NCBI RefSeq assembly: GCF_029846715.1
Contig: NZ_JARVWW010000025.1
Location: 48,726-112,725 of the forward strand
Direction: 5' to 3'
Length of the DNA stretch: 64,000 bases
Source: Bradyrhizobium nivariense
GTDB lineage: Bacteria; Pseudomonadota; Alphaproteobacteria; Rhizobiales; Xanthobacteraceae
Within the stretch, counting starts at the first letter, position 1. Each line of letters starts with the position of its first letter. The notes under the pieces were generated by a model that was given only the letters and a program-made list of their open reading frames with translations, was not told the DNA's origin and did no database searches. A program made the position numbers and the translations under genes. Positions 42,373-51,518 of this stretch are shown in pieces.

Positions 42373-44214
42373 ATGAAACTCAGGGGCGTTCTGACATTCG
42401 CGATGGCCGCGCAGGTCATCGTGACCGCGGCGGCTCTCCTCGTCTCCTATGCCGCGACCGGAACCGGCTTCGGCATTGCCCAGATTGTCGCCCTGCTGGC
42501 AAGCGGCGGCGTTGCGGTGCTACTCGCCCGTCTCTGCACGCGCGCGATCGAAACGTCGCAGGACAAGCGCACTGCTGCGCAACTGGCCGAGCAGGCTCGG
42601 GCCAGCGCGCAGATGACCCAGGCCGTCATCAAGACCGCACTCGATGCCTTCGTTCAAACCGACGCGAACGGTATCGTTCTGGAGTGGAGCGTTCAGGCCG
42701 AGGCCTTGACCGGATGGACGCGCAAGGAGGCGCTCGGCACTGACGTCGTCAGCCTCCTCATCGCCGAGCCGCTGCGCGAGGGCTTCAGGCAACGCATGAT
42801 GCGGCTGCTGCCGGAACTGTCGAACACGCCGATCGGCATCCGGTTCGAAGCGGGTCTGCTGCACCGGAACGGCGAGGAGATCCTGATCGAGGCGTCCAGC
42901 ACGGCGCTCCATCTCGGGGGCCGCACCCTCATCAACAATTTCGTCAAGGACGTCACCCGGAAGCGCGCCGCCGAGGAGCAGCTGATCCAGGCCCAGAAGA
43001 TGGAGGCGGTCGGCCAGCTCACCGGCGGCATCGCGCACGAATTCAACAATATGCTCACCGTGATCACCGGCACGATCGAGATCCTTGCCGACGCCGTGAA
43101 GGACGATCCGCCGCTTGCGACCATCGCCAAGCTGATCAGCGAAGCCGCCGACCGCGGTGCGGCGTTGACGTCGAGCCTGTTGTCCTTTGCCCGCAAGCAG
43201 GCGCTCAAGCCGGCCGAGAGCGACGTCAACGAACTCCTTGAAGAGCTCGCAAAGCTGCTGCGGGCAACCTTTGACAAGAAGATCGAGATCGTGACCCGGC
43301 TCGACGGCAACATCTGGCTCGCCCTCGTCGATCGCGGCCAATTGAGCTCGGCGCTGCTCAACCTCGCGATCAACGCCCGCGACGCGATGCCGGATGGCGG
43401 CAGACTGACGCTGACGACGCGCAACGTCGTGTTCGGCGTCCGCGAGGCCGTGGCGGTCGGGGCCGGCTATGCCGGCGACTATGTCGGGATCGAGATCGCC
43501 GACACCGGCACCGGCATTCCACAGGCCATTCTGGAGCGGATCTTCGACCCCTTCTTCTCGACCAAGGAGATCGGCAAGGGCACGGGGCTCGGGCTCAGCA
43601 TGGTGTTCGGTTTCGTCAAGCAGTCCGGCGGCGGCATCAAGGTCGCTTCCGAAGAAGGACGCGGCACGATTTTCACGATCTACCTGCCGAAGGCGGAGGC
43701 GAGCACGCTTCGCCCGGCCGGCTATGACGAGCGCAAGGTCGTGGGGGGTAAGGAAACCATCCTTTGCGTCGAGGACGACCGCGACGTCCGCCAGTACGTC
43801 ACGGTCCAGCTCGAAAGCCTCGGCTACAAGGTCATCCCGGCCGCCAACGCGACCGAGGCGCTCGCAATCGCGGCCGAGGGCACGCGGTTCGACCTGCTTT
43901 TCACCGACATCGTGATGGCCGGCGGCATCAACGGACGCGAGCTCGCCGAGCAGATGGTGACTGCGCGGCCCTCGCTACGGGTGCTGTTCACGTCAGGCTA
44001 TGCCTATGATTCGCTGCACGCGCAGGGACACGCCACCATGGGCGCGCCGCTTCTGACAAAACCCTACCGCAAGGCCGAGCTCGCGAACCTGCTGCGCCGT
44101 TCCCTCGACACCGCCGTCGACGCCGCTGGCGATCCGATCCCAAAGCCCTATTCGGTGCAGGCCGATGTCGAAGGCTTTCTGCGCAAGCAGGCGGCTGACC
44201 GCGACGGACGCTAG
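42373..44214 (+). CDS. Hybrid sensor histidine kinase with C-terminal receiver
   Basis: 613 residues. Two N-terminal membrane segments (about 7-29 and 35-56), a PAS domain (about 85-200: AFVQTDANGIVLEWSVQAEALTGW), HisKA with phospho-acceptor His222 in GGIAHEFNNMLTV, and HATPase_c (N box NLAINARDAMPDGG, G boxes DTGTGIP and GKGTGLGLSMV). The receiver at 460-590 has phospho-acceptor Asp512 in LFTDIVMAGG. A cognate output is not encoded nearby. It sits alone between the XRE-cupin gene and a cupin gene on the same strand. Confidence 0.94.
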   Translation: MKLRGVLTFAMAAQVIVTAAALLVSYAATGTGFGIAQIVALLASGGVAVLLARLCTRAIETSQDKRTAAQLAEQARASAQMTQAVIKTALDAFVQTDANGIVLEWSVQAEALTGWTRKEALGTDVVSLLIAEPLREGFRQRMMRLLPELSNTPIGIRFEAGLLHRNGEEILIEASSTALHLGGRTLINNFVKDVTRKRAAEEQLIQAQKMEAVGQLTGGIAHEFNNMLTVITGTIEILADAVKDDPPLATIAKLISEAADRGAALTSSLLSFARKQALKPAESDVNELLEELAKLLRATFDKKIEIVTRLDGNIWLALVDRGQLSSALLNLAINARDAMPDGGRLTLTTRNVVFGVREAVAVGAGYAGDYVGIEIADTGTGIPQAILERIFDPFFSTKEIGKGTGLGLSMVFGFVKQSGGGIKVASEEGRGTIFTIYLPKAEASTLRPAGYDERKVVGGKETILCVEDDRDVRQYVTVQLESLGYKVIPAANATEALAIAAEGTRFDLLFTDIVMAGGINGRELAEQMVTARPSLRVLFTSGYAYDSLHAQGHATMGAPLLTKPYRKAELANLLRRSLDTAVDAAGDPIPKPYSVQADVEGFLRKQAADRDGR

Positions 44215-44286
44215 TGCAGTCGAACGGATGGACCGCGCGCGATATTTGCGCAAAACTCATCCAGCCAAATCCATTGGAGGCGAGCC

Positions 44287-44736
44287 ATGACGTCACTCGA
44301 ACAAGGCATTACCGCAAACGGCACGGGCTATGGCGGCAAGACCTGGAACATCCTGGGCCAGGTCTATTTTCCCAAGGCCATCACCGAGTCCGCCTTTGCC
44401 TTCGAGACCAACAGCGAGCCGGGCCAGTTCGTGCCGGTGCACATCCATCCGACCCAGGACGAATTCATCCTGGTGCAGGAAGGTACGCTCGACCTCAAGC
44501 TCGACGGCAAGTGGGTCAAGGCCCACGCCGGCGACCTCGTGCGCCTGCCGCGCGGCATCCCGCACGGCTATTTCAACAAGTCCGACAAGCCGGCCCGCGC
44601 GCTGTTCTGGGTCTCGCCGATGCAGAAGCTGGAGGCGCTGTTCAACCAGCTCCACAATCTGACCGACCCCGCCGAAGTCGTGCGCATCTCGGCGCTGCAC
44701 GAGGTCGACTTCCTGCCGCCCGAAGCCAACGACTAG
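44287..44736 (+). CDS. Cupin domain protein
   Basis: 149 residues, GGAGG before the start. A single cupin_2 barrel with metal-site motifs HIHPTQDEFILVQEGTLDLKLDGKWV (His/His/Glu) and LPRGIPHGYFNKSDKPARALFWVSP (distal His). No enzyme family can be assigned; quercetinase-like or storage/signalling cupins share this layout. It lies 73 bases after the hybrid kinase. Confidence 0.9.
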   Translation: MTSLEQGITANGTGYGGKTWNILGQVYFPKAITESAFAFETNSEPGQFVPVHIHPTQDEFILVQEGTLDLKLDGKWVKAHAGDLVRLPRGIPHGYFNKSDKPARALFWVSPMQKLEALFNQLHNLTDPAEVVRISALHEVDFLPPEAND

Positions 44737-44777
44737 GCTACGATCCCCTGACCGACGAATCGTTGGGGGAACCGGCC

Positions 44778-45851
44778 ATGCCTGCACGACGTCAACTCCT
44801 CGCAATCATCGCGGCGCTTGGGCTGGTCCTGACGACGTTCGTCCAGAGCCAGGCGCAAACGCTCACGGCAAGACAAACGGAGGCGCTCGCGGCCTACGAG
44901 CGCGCCCTCGGCGATTTCAAGTCCGTCCTTGCCGAGCGGCGCCGCCAGATTGACGCGAAGCAGCCGCTGCCGAACCTGCCGGGACAGGCGCTGTATCTGG
45001 CCCGCGTCGCCGTGATCAGCGCTTACAAGGATCTCACCGACGCCATGCCGTCTCGGATCGGCAGGCCCAACAAGTTCGAGATACCACCGGCCTATTTCGA
45101 TGCCGACATCGAGCCGCTGATCGACGAATACGCAACGCTGTTCGAGATCATGGAGGCGCCGCCCGCGGAGGCGCAGAACTCGGCGACGCCGTTCAAGGAC
45201 GTCGTCGATCTCGCCGGCGCGATCGCGCGCGTCAGGGGGCTCGCGCCTGACCACGCGGAAGCTGCGGGCCGGATCAGCCTCGGGCTGTTCTTCGCCGAGA
45301 CCAACGGCAAGCAGAACGTCCGCAACGGGCGCTCGAACACCTATATGGGCAGCTTCCAGACCGGCCCGTCCGAGGACCGCAACGGCCGCAGGAAATGGGA
45401 AGCCATCAAGGGAGAGATCGCGGCGGCCAATCCCGAACTGAGCGCACGCGATGACAAGGAAGAGGCCCGCGCCCGCGGCACCGATCACCGTTTCAACCAC
45501 TGGACCAACGTGCGCGACGGCCTGATGAACGCGCATGCGGATGTTTTTCGGGAGATCCCGGGGATCGTGAAGACGCTGCCCGACCCGATCGACCAGATGA
45601 AGCTGTTCGAGCTGATCCAGATCGTCCCCACGCCGACGCGGTCCGCGCTCAAGTCCGGTGATCTCCTGAACTACAGGGTGTCCAGTCCGACGATCATGAA
45701 GCACCTGCGCAACAACAGCATTTTTGCTTTTGGACAGGCCGACCGGGCGCGAACCTCGGCAAGCTTCCGGGAAATCCTTGGCGCGATGTGGCTGTTCAAG
45801 CGGAAATTCGAGAAGGCGATGGTGAAATACGCGGAGATCAAGCCGCGCTAG
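44778..45851 (+). CDS. Exported protein, possible lysozyme-like fold, unknown function
   Basis: 357 residues from ATG 44778 (GGGGGA upstream). A signal peptide (about 1-27, ending SQAQ) is followed by a long helical region. The middle contains LFFAETNGKQNVRNGRSNTYMGSFQTG, in which a Glu-Thr pair and a later Gly-Ser-Phe-Gln resemble the catalytic Glu and the G-x-x-Q motif of lysozyme-like transglycosylases. This similarity is weak and only suggestive. The rest has no recognised domain. The stop overlaps the convergent peroxidase stop through a shared CTAG. Confidence 0.75.
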   Translation: MPARRQLLAIIAALGLVLTTFVQSQAQTLTARQTEALAAYERALGDFKSVLAERRRQIDAKQPLPNLPGQALYLARVAVISAYKDLTDAMPSRIGRPNKFEIPPAYFDADIEPLIDEYATLFEIMEAPPAEAQNSATPFKDVVDLAGAIARVRGLAPDHAEAAGRISLGLFFAETNGKQNVRNGRSNTYMGSFQTGPSEDRNGRRKWEAIKGEIAAANPELSARDDKEEARARGTDHRFNHWTNVRDGLMNAHADVFREIPGIVKTLPDPIDQMKLFELIQIVPTPTRSALKSGDLLNYRVSSPTIMKHLRNNSIFAFGQADRARTSASFREILGAMWLFKRKFEKAMVKYAEIKPR

Positions 45852-47191
45852 TTCTCCGGCTTGTAGCCGTCCGTCAGCGTCTTCAAGAAGGCGATGATGT
45901 CGGCCTCGTCCTGCTCCGTCATCGCCGGCTTGTCGCCGGGGTGACGATCGAAGGGCGGATCGGAGACGTCGACATTGGCGTGATATTTTTGCGGCAGGTC
46001 GTTGTATTTCAACGCAGCGCCATCGGCTGCGCGCGGAAAAACCTTGTCCGGATTGGTGTCGCGGAAATTGTAGAAATCGAGCACCTGCTCGAGGCTATGG
46101 AAGACGCCGTTGTGGAAGAAGGCGTGGCGCGTCGCCGTGTTGCGCAACGTCGGCGTCAGGAACATGCCGCAATACTGCGTCTGCTCGGCGATGTCGGTGC
46201 GATGCGGGCCGCAGACGCCCAGGTCGAAATGATCGGGGTCGCGATTATTGGCGAGCGCGGCATTGCGCGGCGCGCCGAGCGCCTCGTATTGATGATCGGT
46301 GAACAGCGGCGGCAGGCCGTCGCGGGTCGGCGCAGAGGTGTGGCAGCCGGCGCAATTGGCCTTGTCGGGATCGTTGAACAATTGCAGGCCGCGTAGCTCG
46401 CTCTCCGAAAGCCGTGCCTTGCCTTCGAGCCAGTAATCGTACTTGCTGGTGTAGGGATGGAAGCTCGGCTCTTCCACCTGATAGCGCGCGACCGCGAACA
46501 TCGCTTCTGCGATCAGAAGCCGCTGATTTCTCAGCACACCAGCGCCGAACAGCTCGACGAAGCGTTGCACATAGGGCGCGCGACGCAGCTTGTCTGCCAC
46601 GATCTCGGCGCTGCTGCCGTCCATCTCGTTCGGATCGAGCAGCGGAAACAGCGCCTGGTCCTGCAGCGTGTCGGCGCGGCCGTCCCAGAACAGGCCGCCC
46701 TGCGGCACGATGTTCGCCGACGCGCCGGTGCCGCCCGCGGTCTTCGTCGTGCGCGCCGCCTGCTGGCCGAGCGCCGCCATCTGCGCGAGATCGATGATGT
46801 TGTCGTCGTCGCCCTTGTCGGGACCGATGCTGAAATTCGGGTGGCGGTCGAGATAGGTCAACGACGGCACCGCGCGCGCACCCTGCCGCGACAGATCGGC
46901 GCCGCCGAGCATGACCGGCCCGTCGTTGGGCGGGCCGTAAGCGTGATCCGGGCTGTGACAGGAAGCACATGACAGCGCGCCGGACGAGGATAGCGAGGCG
47001 TCGTAGAAAATCTCCTTGCCGAGCTGCGCCATCGCGGACAATTGAGCTGTGGGCGAGCGCATGAGGCGAACCGGGTTGGGATTCGTGCCGGCCGGATTGG
47101 CCTCCGCAAATCCTTGCGTTTCGACAGCAAAGACGGCGCCGGCCAGACAAAGCAGGCCGGCGCCGAAAAGCCACATCGTGCGGCTGTTCAT
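45848..47191 (-). CDS. Di-heme cytochrome c peroxidase/MauG-family protein
   Basis: 447 residues. Signal peptide (about 1-22). Two c-type heme sites: CASCH at 75-79 and CAGCH at 280-284. The flanks ELGKEIFYDASLSSSGALSC-like QLGKEIFYDASLS, FWDGRADTLQDQALFPLLDPNEM and FFHNGVFHSLEQVLDFY are conserved in this family. It reduces peroxide in the periplasm or performs MauG-like radical oxidation. It lies downstream of a secreted phosphoesterase, 13 bases apart, so likely co-transcribed. Confidence 0.94.
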   Translation of the reverse strand: MNSRTMWLFGAGLLCLAGAVFAVETQGFAEANPAGTNPNPVRLMRSPTAQLSAMAQLGKEIFYDASLSSSGALSCASCHSPDHAYGPPNDGPVMLGGADLSRQGARAVPSLTYLDRHPNFSIGPDKGDDDNIIDLAQMAALGQQAARTTKTAGGTGASANIVPQGGLFWDGRADTLQDQALFPLLDPNEMDGSSAEIVADKLRRAPYVQRFVELFGAGVLRNQRLLIAEAMFAVARYQVEEPSFHPYTSKYDYWLEGKARLSESELRGLQLFNDPDKANCAGCHTSAPTRDGLPPLFTDHQYEALGAPRNAALANNRDPDHFDLGVCGPHRTDIAEQTQYCGMFLTPTLRNTATRHAFFHNGVFHSLEQVLDFYNFRDTNPDKVFPRAADGAALKYNDLPQKYHANVDVSDPPFDRHPGDKPAMTEQDEADIIAFLKTLTDGYKPEN

Positions 47192-47204
47192 AGGATCAGT
47201 GGTC

Positions 47205-48932
47205 CTAGTGGTGGTGATGCTCGTCCGGCGGGCTGGTGATCACCGTGCCGGAGCTCGGATCGAGGAACAGCGCATCGGTCCGGTAATCATGGCTGTGATC
47301 ATGATCGAAATCGAACAGGTCGATGATCGATCCGGCGCTGGCGTCGAATGAGCCGCCGCCGAGACGCTGGCCGCGCAACCAATTGTCCTCGATGAACCGC
47401 ACCACGGAGGCCTGGGAGATGTAGGTGTGGCTGACGAAGTTCGTTCTGGCGTAAGGCGAGACCACGATGAAGGGAACGCGCGTGCCCGGACCGCAACGGC
47501 CGTTCACCGGCTTGCCGCCCAGGCCCTTCGGCGCAGGCTGCTTGTTGGGGCCGAGGCCGCACAGGCCCGGACCGTTGACCTGATCGGCAGTCGGATCGTA
47601 GGAGGCGCTCTTCGGCGCGACGTACTGGTGGTCGTACCAGCCGTCGGAGTCATCATAGGTGATGATGACGGCGGTCTCGCGCCATTCCGGCTGCTTCTGG
47701 AGGAAGTTGATCAGCTCGACATTGCCGACCTGCTCGTCGAGCGGATCGGAGTTGCCGGCATGACCGTCCTGGAAGGCCGGCATCTTGATGTAGGAGACGG
47801 CCGGGAAATTGCCGGCCTTCACCGCGGCGTAGAAGTCCTCGAGATCGTAGCCGTGGTTGGCCGGATCGACCTTGCCGTTGAAGTCGTAGGTATGGCCGAT
47901 CGCGCGGACCGAGCTCGGCCGCGCATGGGTCGGGTTGGCGGTCGATTTGTAGTACTGGAACCAAGCGTGGTGCGGAATGTAGTCCACGATGGTGCCGTTG
48001 ACGTTGCTGGAGAACGTGCTGCGACCGCAGCCGGTGGTGCCGTTGGCGTTCTTGAGCGTCAGGTCGAAGCCGCCCATGAAGCTGCCCCAGCCGATGTGCT
48101 CGGCATTGAGCAGGTCACCGATGTTCTTGCCGTCCATCAGGATGGTGCTGGTCTTGCTCGAGCAGGGATCGTTGCCCGGATCGGTGTCGCCGATCAGCGT
48201 CAGGCCGCCCTGGCCGTCGGGCACGGTCTGCGTCGAGGTGCCGACGATGTTCTGCACCCCGTTGGTCTGACCCGAGATCACCTCGAGCATGCCCGGCGTA
48301 GACGGACCAAAGGTGTCGGTCCAGGCATTGTCGCTCATGGCGAAGTGCTGGGCGTAATTCCAGAAGGCGGTGGTGGTGTTGCCGTCGAAATAGCCCATCA
48401 CCTGACCGTTGGTGCCGAAGGCGCCGGCGCCGCCGGCGGTGCCGCGGCCGGTGAACTTCGGAAACAGGTCTTCCTTGCCGTTGTCCACGGCCTGCTGCTC
48501 GGGCGTATAGGCGTGGTTCTGCGAGCGCGTGTTGGCCTGGGTGCGATCGAGGCGGAACGGATCCGTCGCGCCGGTGCCGTTGGCCGGGCTGTTGTTCGGA
48601 TTGTTGACCAGCAGGTTCGCCGTGACGAGATTGTTCACCTTCGGCGTATGCGGCTTCGGCACGAACGGGATCGAGCCAGACGGATTGGCCGCGTTCGGAT
48701 AGGTCGCGAAGTAATGATCGAACGAACGGTTCTCGTTGAAGATGATCACGAGATGCTTGATCGGCGTCTCGGTGTGGATGTCATGCGGATGACGATGATG
48801 ATCGCGGTCCTGATCATGATCCCGACCGTGATCGCGGTCGCGACCGAAATCGTCCGCGAGGACGGGAATGCTGCACGCGAGTGCCGTCGCGGCCGCGAAT
48901 AACACGACCGTCGTCAGAAATCTGGATTTCAT
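47205..48932 (-). CDS. Secreted phosphoesterase (phospholipase C/acid phosphatase family) with His-rich ends
   Basis: 575 residues. Signal peptide (about 1-26), then a metal-binding-looking stretch RDRDHGRDHDQDRDHHRHPH at about 31-50. The phosphoesterase family (PF04185) core starts KHLVIIFNENRSFDHYF, in which Asn-Glu-Asn-Arg-Ser-Phe-Asp is the signature, and includes AVIITYDDSDGWYDHQY and GTRVPFIVVSPYARTNFVSH. The C-terminus ends DEHHHH. Substrate, phospholipid or phosphomonoester, is not evident. It is transcribed toward the di-heme peroxidase. Confidence 0.92.
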   Translation of the reverse strand: MKSRFLTTVVLFAAATALACSIPVLADDFGRDRDHGRDHDQDRDHHRHPHDIHTETPIKHLVIIFNENRSFDHYFATYPNAANPSGSIPFVPKPHTPKVNNLVTANLLVNNPNNSPANGTGATDPFRLDRTQANTRSQNHAYTPEQQAVDNGKEDLFPKFTGRGTAGGAGAFGTNGQVMGYFDGNTTTAFWNYAQHFAMSDNAWTDTFGPSTPGMLEVISGQTNGVQNIVGTSTQTVPDGQGGLTLIGDTDPGNDPCSSKTSTILMDGKNIGDLLNAEHIGWGSFMGGFDLTLKNANGTTGCGRSTFSSNVNGTIVDYIPHHAWFQYYKSTANPTHARPSSVRAIGHTYDFNGKVDPANHGYDLEDFYAAVKAGNFPAVSYIKMPAFQDGHAGNSDPLDEQVGNVELINFLQKQPEWRETAVIITYDDSDGWYDHQYVAPKSASYDPTADQVNGPGLCGLGPNKQPAPKGLGGKPVNGRCGPGTRVPFIVVSPYARTNFVSHTYISQASVVRFIEDNWLRGQRLGGGSFDASAGSIIDLFDFDHDHSHDYRTDALFLDPSSGTVITSPPDEHHHH

Positions 48933-49207
48933 TGTTCTGTTGCCCCGAAGGATTGACGCCGACCTGCGGGAGCCTAGCGATCACGGGTGACAGAGCTGTG
49001 TCAGTTTGACGCACGAGACACTCTGCGTAGTGATTCAGACAAATTTTTTCAGGACCGCGCTCGCCGGAAGCTCCACCTCATCCCAGCTCCGGGATGCGTC
49101 TTGCGCATTTATTCCATGCGCCGAAAAAAAACTGCCGCCGAATTGTTGCGAAATCCGCCCGGTTGGATTTAGCTTCGCTGCACAAAAACAAAGTCTCTGG
49201 GGGAAAC

Positions 49208-50383
49208 ATGAAAGCCGCTCTTCGCGGGCGTACGCGCCGCGCCGCATCAACTCTGGTCGCAACGTCCCTGACAGCCCTCGCAAATTGCGCCGCCCATGCC
49301 GAGATCGTCGTCACCGCCAATGACGGCAAGATGGTGCTGGAGAACGGCAACGCCGTGGTGCGCAAGCAGCCGCTGCCGGACACGGTGAGCGTCATCGACT
49401 TCACCGACGGTGCCTTGAAACTGCTTGGCGAGGTGCCCGCCCCGGCCAGCGTCGTCGGCCCGCCGCCGAGCGTGGCAATTGCGCCGGATGGCGCGTTCGC
49501 CCTTGTCACCGGCGCGATGAAGCTCGATCCTGCGGATCCGGCCAAGACGGTGCCCGACGACAAGCTCTCGGTCATCGACCTGAAATCCACTCCGCCCAAA
49601 GTGCTGGCGACCTTGCAAGCCGGCGCGGGCGCTGCCGGCGTTTCGATCAACCGCGCGGGCACGCTGGCACTGGTTGCGAACCGCAGCGAAGGCACGGTCT
49701 CGGTCTTCGCGATCAGCGGGGGCACGCTGGCGCCGGCCGGCAAGATCCAGCTTGGCGACGCCAAATCAGGACCCAGCCACGCCGTCTTTTCCCGTGACGG
49801 AGCGACCGCGCTGGTCACGCGTGACGGAGACAGCAAAATCTCGCTTCTGACTGTGGACGGGAGCAAGGTCGAGTACGCCAAGCGCGACCTCTCGGCAGGC
49901 ATTCGTCCCTACGACATCGATCTCACCGGCAGCGCCACCGCCATCGTCGGCAATGTCGGCGCCAGCAGCGGCGACGGTGACACGATCAGCCTGATCGACA
50001 TGACCGCAAAACCAATCCGCGTCGTCACGACGGTCACAGTCGGGCAGACGCCCGAAGCCGTAAAAATGTCTCCGGATGGCAGCCATGTTGCCGTGACCGT
50101 CATGAACGGCTCGAACAAGCCGCCGGCCTCGCCGTTCTTCAACGATTTCGGCCTGCTCAAGGTCTACAAGATCTCGGGAACCGACCTCACGCCGGTGGCG
50201 GAAGCGAAGATCGGCCATTGGTGCCAGGGCATGGTGTGGTCGACGGACTCCAAATATGTCGTGGCGCAATGCATGGTCGAAAGCGAGCTGATCGCGTTCT
50301 CATTCGACGGCAAGGCGCTGAACAGGACGTCCACGCTCAAGATGCAGGTGAGCCCCGCGGGCATTCGCACCGCGGAGCCGTAG
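49208..50383 (+). CDS. Secreted YncE/NHL-type beta-propeller protein
   Basis: 391 residues from ATG 49208 (GGGGGA just before). A signal peptide (about 1-30, ending AAHA). Repeats of the seven-bladed propeller type are visible: SVIDFTDGALKLLGEV, AIAPDGAFALVTG, SINRAGTLALVANRSEGTVSVF, AVFSRDGATALVTRDGDSKISLL, VKMSPDGSHVAVTVMNGS. Probably a periplasmic binding or scaffold protein. It is divergent from the phosphoesterase/peroxidase pair with 275 bases between starts. Confidence 0.9.
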   Translation: MKAALRGRTRRAASTLVATSLTALANCAAHAEIVVTANDGKMVLENGNAVVRKQPLPDTVSVIDFTDGALKLLGEVPAPASVVGPPPSVAIAPDGAFALVTGAMKLDPADPAKTVPDDKLSVIDLKSTPPKVLATLQAGAGAAGVSINRAGTLALVANRSEGTVSVFAISGGTLAPAGKIQLGDAKSGPSHAVFSRDGATALVTRDGDSKISLLTVDGSKVEYAKRDLSAGIRPYDIDLTGSATAIVGNVGASSGDGDTISLIDMTAKPIRVVTTVTVGQTPEAVKMSPDGSHVAVTVMNGSNKPPASPFFNDFGLLKVYKISGTDLTPVAEAKIGHWCQGMVWSTDSKYVVAQCMVESELIAFSFDGKALNRTSTLKMQVSPAGIRTAEP

Positions 50384-50423
50384 GGCCGGAGCGCGGCGCA
50401 GCCATCCTGCGCCGCGCGCCCTA
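50381..50423. terminator. Bidirectional hairpin including both stop codons
   Basis: GCGCGGCGCA (50391-50400) and TGCGCCGCGC (50408-50417) form a 10-bp stem. The base extends as TAGGGC (50381-50386) with GCCCTA (50418-50423), with a 4-base bulge CGGA on one side. The outer TAG/CTA triplets are the stop codons of the two convergent genes, so the terminator is fully symmetrical. Confidence 0.8.
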
Positions 50424-51239
50424 CTCGGTGCGGATCGGCGAGTCCTTCAGGCCGTTATTGTCATAGGCCTTGCGCAGCGTGCCGTTCGTCGTCGCTTCCG
50501 TCATGAACCTGGTGACGAATGCCAATGCCTGGCTGTGGCCGAGCGGCACGGCGACCGCGGTGACGGTCTTCTTGAAGGTCTCGTCCAGCACTCGCGTGCC
50601 CGGAATCTTCTGCGCCATCTTGTTGAGCTGGTCGCGCGACAGCGCGAAGGCGTCGATCTCGCCGCTGCTGAGGAGGCCGAAGATCTCGTCATAGGTCTGG
50701 TAGCCCGTGACTTTCGCGTTCTTCAGATGCGCGGCCGCGCCGCGCATGGTGGTCGTGGCGTTGACGGCTGCGACCTTGATGCCCACCTGGTCGAGCGCGG
50801 CGAAATTGGTGACGCTCGATCCCGCCTTGACGATGTAGGTGGCGTCCGCGACCTCGTAGATCGGGCCGAACATCATCCTGGTCTCGCGCTCGGGGTCTTT
50901 GGGCAGCCAGGTGACGTCCCAAGCACCTTTTTCAAGAGTACCATTGCCGGCGGCATCGGTGATCTGCCCGGAATTCTGGTGCACGACATATTCGACGGGG
51001 ACGCCGAGCTGGGCGGCCATCTCCCTGCCGAGATCGACCGGCACGCCGGCATAACCGGCCTCGGTCTTGGTTGACCAGAACGCACCACCCGCCGCGCTGA
51101 TCGCGATCGCGACCCGCAGCTTGCCGGTCGGTGCGATGTCGTGCTTCAGACCATCGGCTAGCGCGGGCATGGCAACCGCCGCTGCGAGAACGAGGCCGGC
51201 AAGGACAGACTTAAGGACCGACTGGAGAGACGTGGGCAT
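50421..51239 (-). CDS. Amino-acid-type periplasmic solute-binding protein
   Basis: 272 residues from MPTSLQSVLKSV at 51239 (GGAG upstream). Signal peptide (about 1-28). SBP_bac_3 family: the KLRVAIAISAAGGAFWSTKT opening, YAGVPVDLGREMAAQLGV, the GAWDVTWLPKDPERETRMMFGPIYEV segment, and GEIDAFALSRDQLNKMAQKI near the hinge. It binds an amino acid or related ligand for an ABC importer or as a sensor component; no permease or ATPase is adjacent. Confidence 0.92.
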   Translation of the reverse strand: MPTSLQSVLKSVLAGLVLAAAVAMPALADGLKHDIAPTGKLRVAIAISAAGGAFWSTKTEAGYAGVPVDLGREMAAQLGVPVEYVVHQNSGQITDAAGNGTLEKGAWDVTWLPKDPERETRMMFGPIYEVADATYIVKAGSSVTNFAALDQVGIKVAAVNATTTMRGAAAHLKNAKVTGYQTYDEIFGLLSSGEIDAFALSRDQLNKMAQKIPGTRVLDETFKKTVTAVAVPLGHSQALAFVTRFMTEATTNGTLRKAYDNNGLKDSPIRTE

Positions 51240-51255
51240 GTCATGATCTCCTGAC

Positions 51256-51312
51256 CTTTTCTTCTTCTCTTGGTTTCTTCTTCTCTTGGTCTCTTGGTCT
51301 CTTGCTCTTCCC
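51256..51312 (-). repeat. Purine-rich leader with tandem CCAAGAGA-type units
   Basis: Upstream of the solute-binding protein the plus strand has CTCTTGGT at 51267, 51283 and 51291, embedded in CTTCTT/TTCTTC runs. On the coding strand this is a 5' leader rich in AAGAGA and ACCAAGAG repeats. It may affect ribosome access or copy-number variation. No protein is coded here. Confidence 0.5.
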
Positions 51313-51518
51313 GACCGCTTCGCGCGCCGTCGCTCGGCCTTTGACACAATTCTGGTCGATCGTGCGCGCGATGAAAAGCGGTTTGTCTTGGCAAAGCTGC
51401 CAAAGGCCACAGCGCGGTTTGCAGTGCAAGGCCGATGACTGCCATGGCTATGGTGTTCCACGGTCGGGCATTTGTTGGTAGCCTCCCGCCCCGACAGACA
51501 GCAACCGGGGGCCCCCGA

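Noticed and set aside
51256..51312. CT-rich repeats as a CRISPR-like array
   Set aside because: Units are only 8-16 bases without spacers of constant length; a simple sequence repeat explains it.
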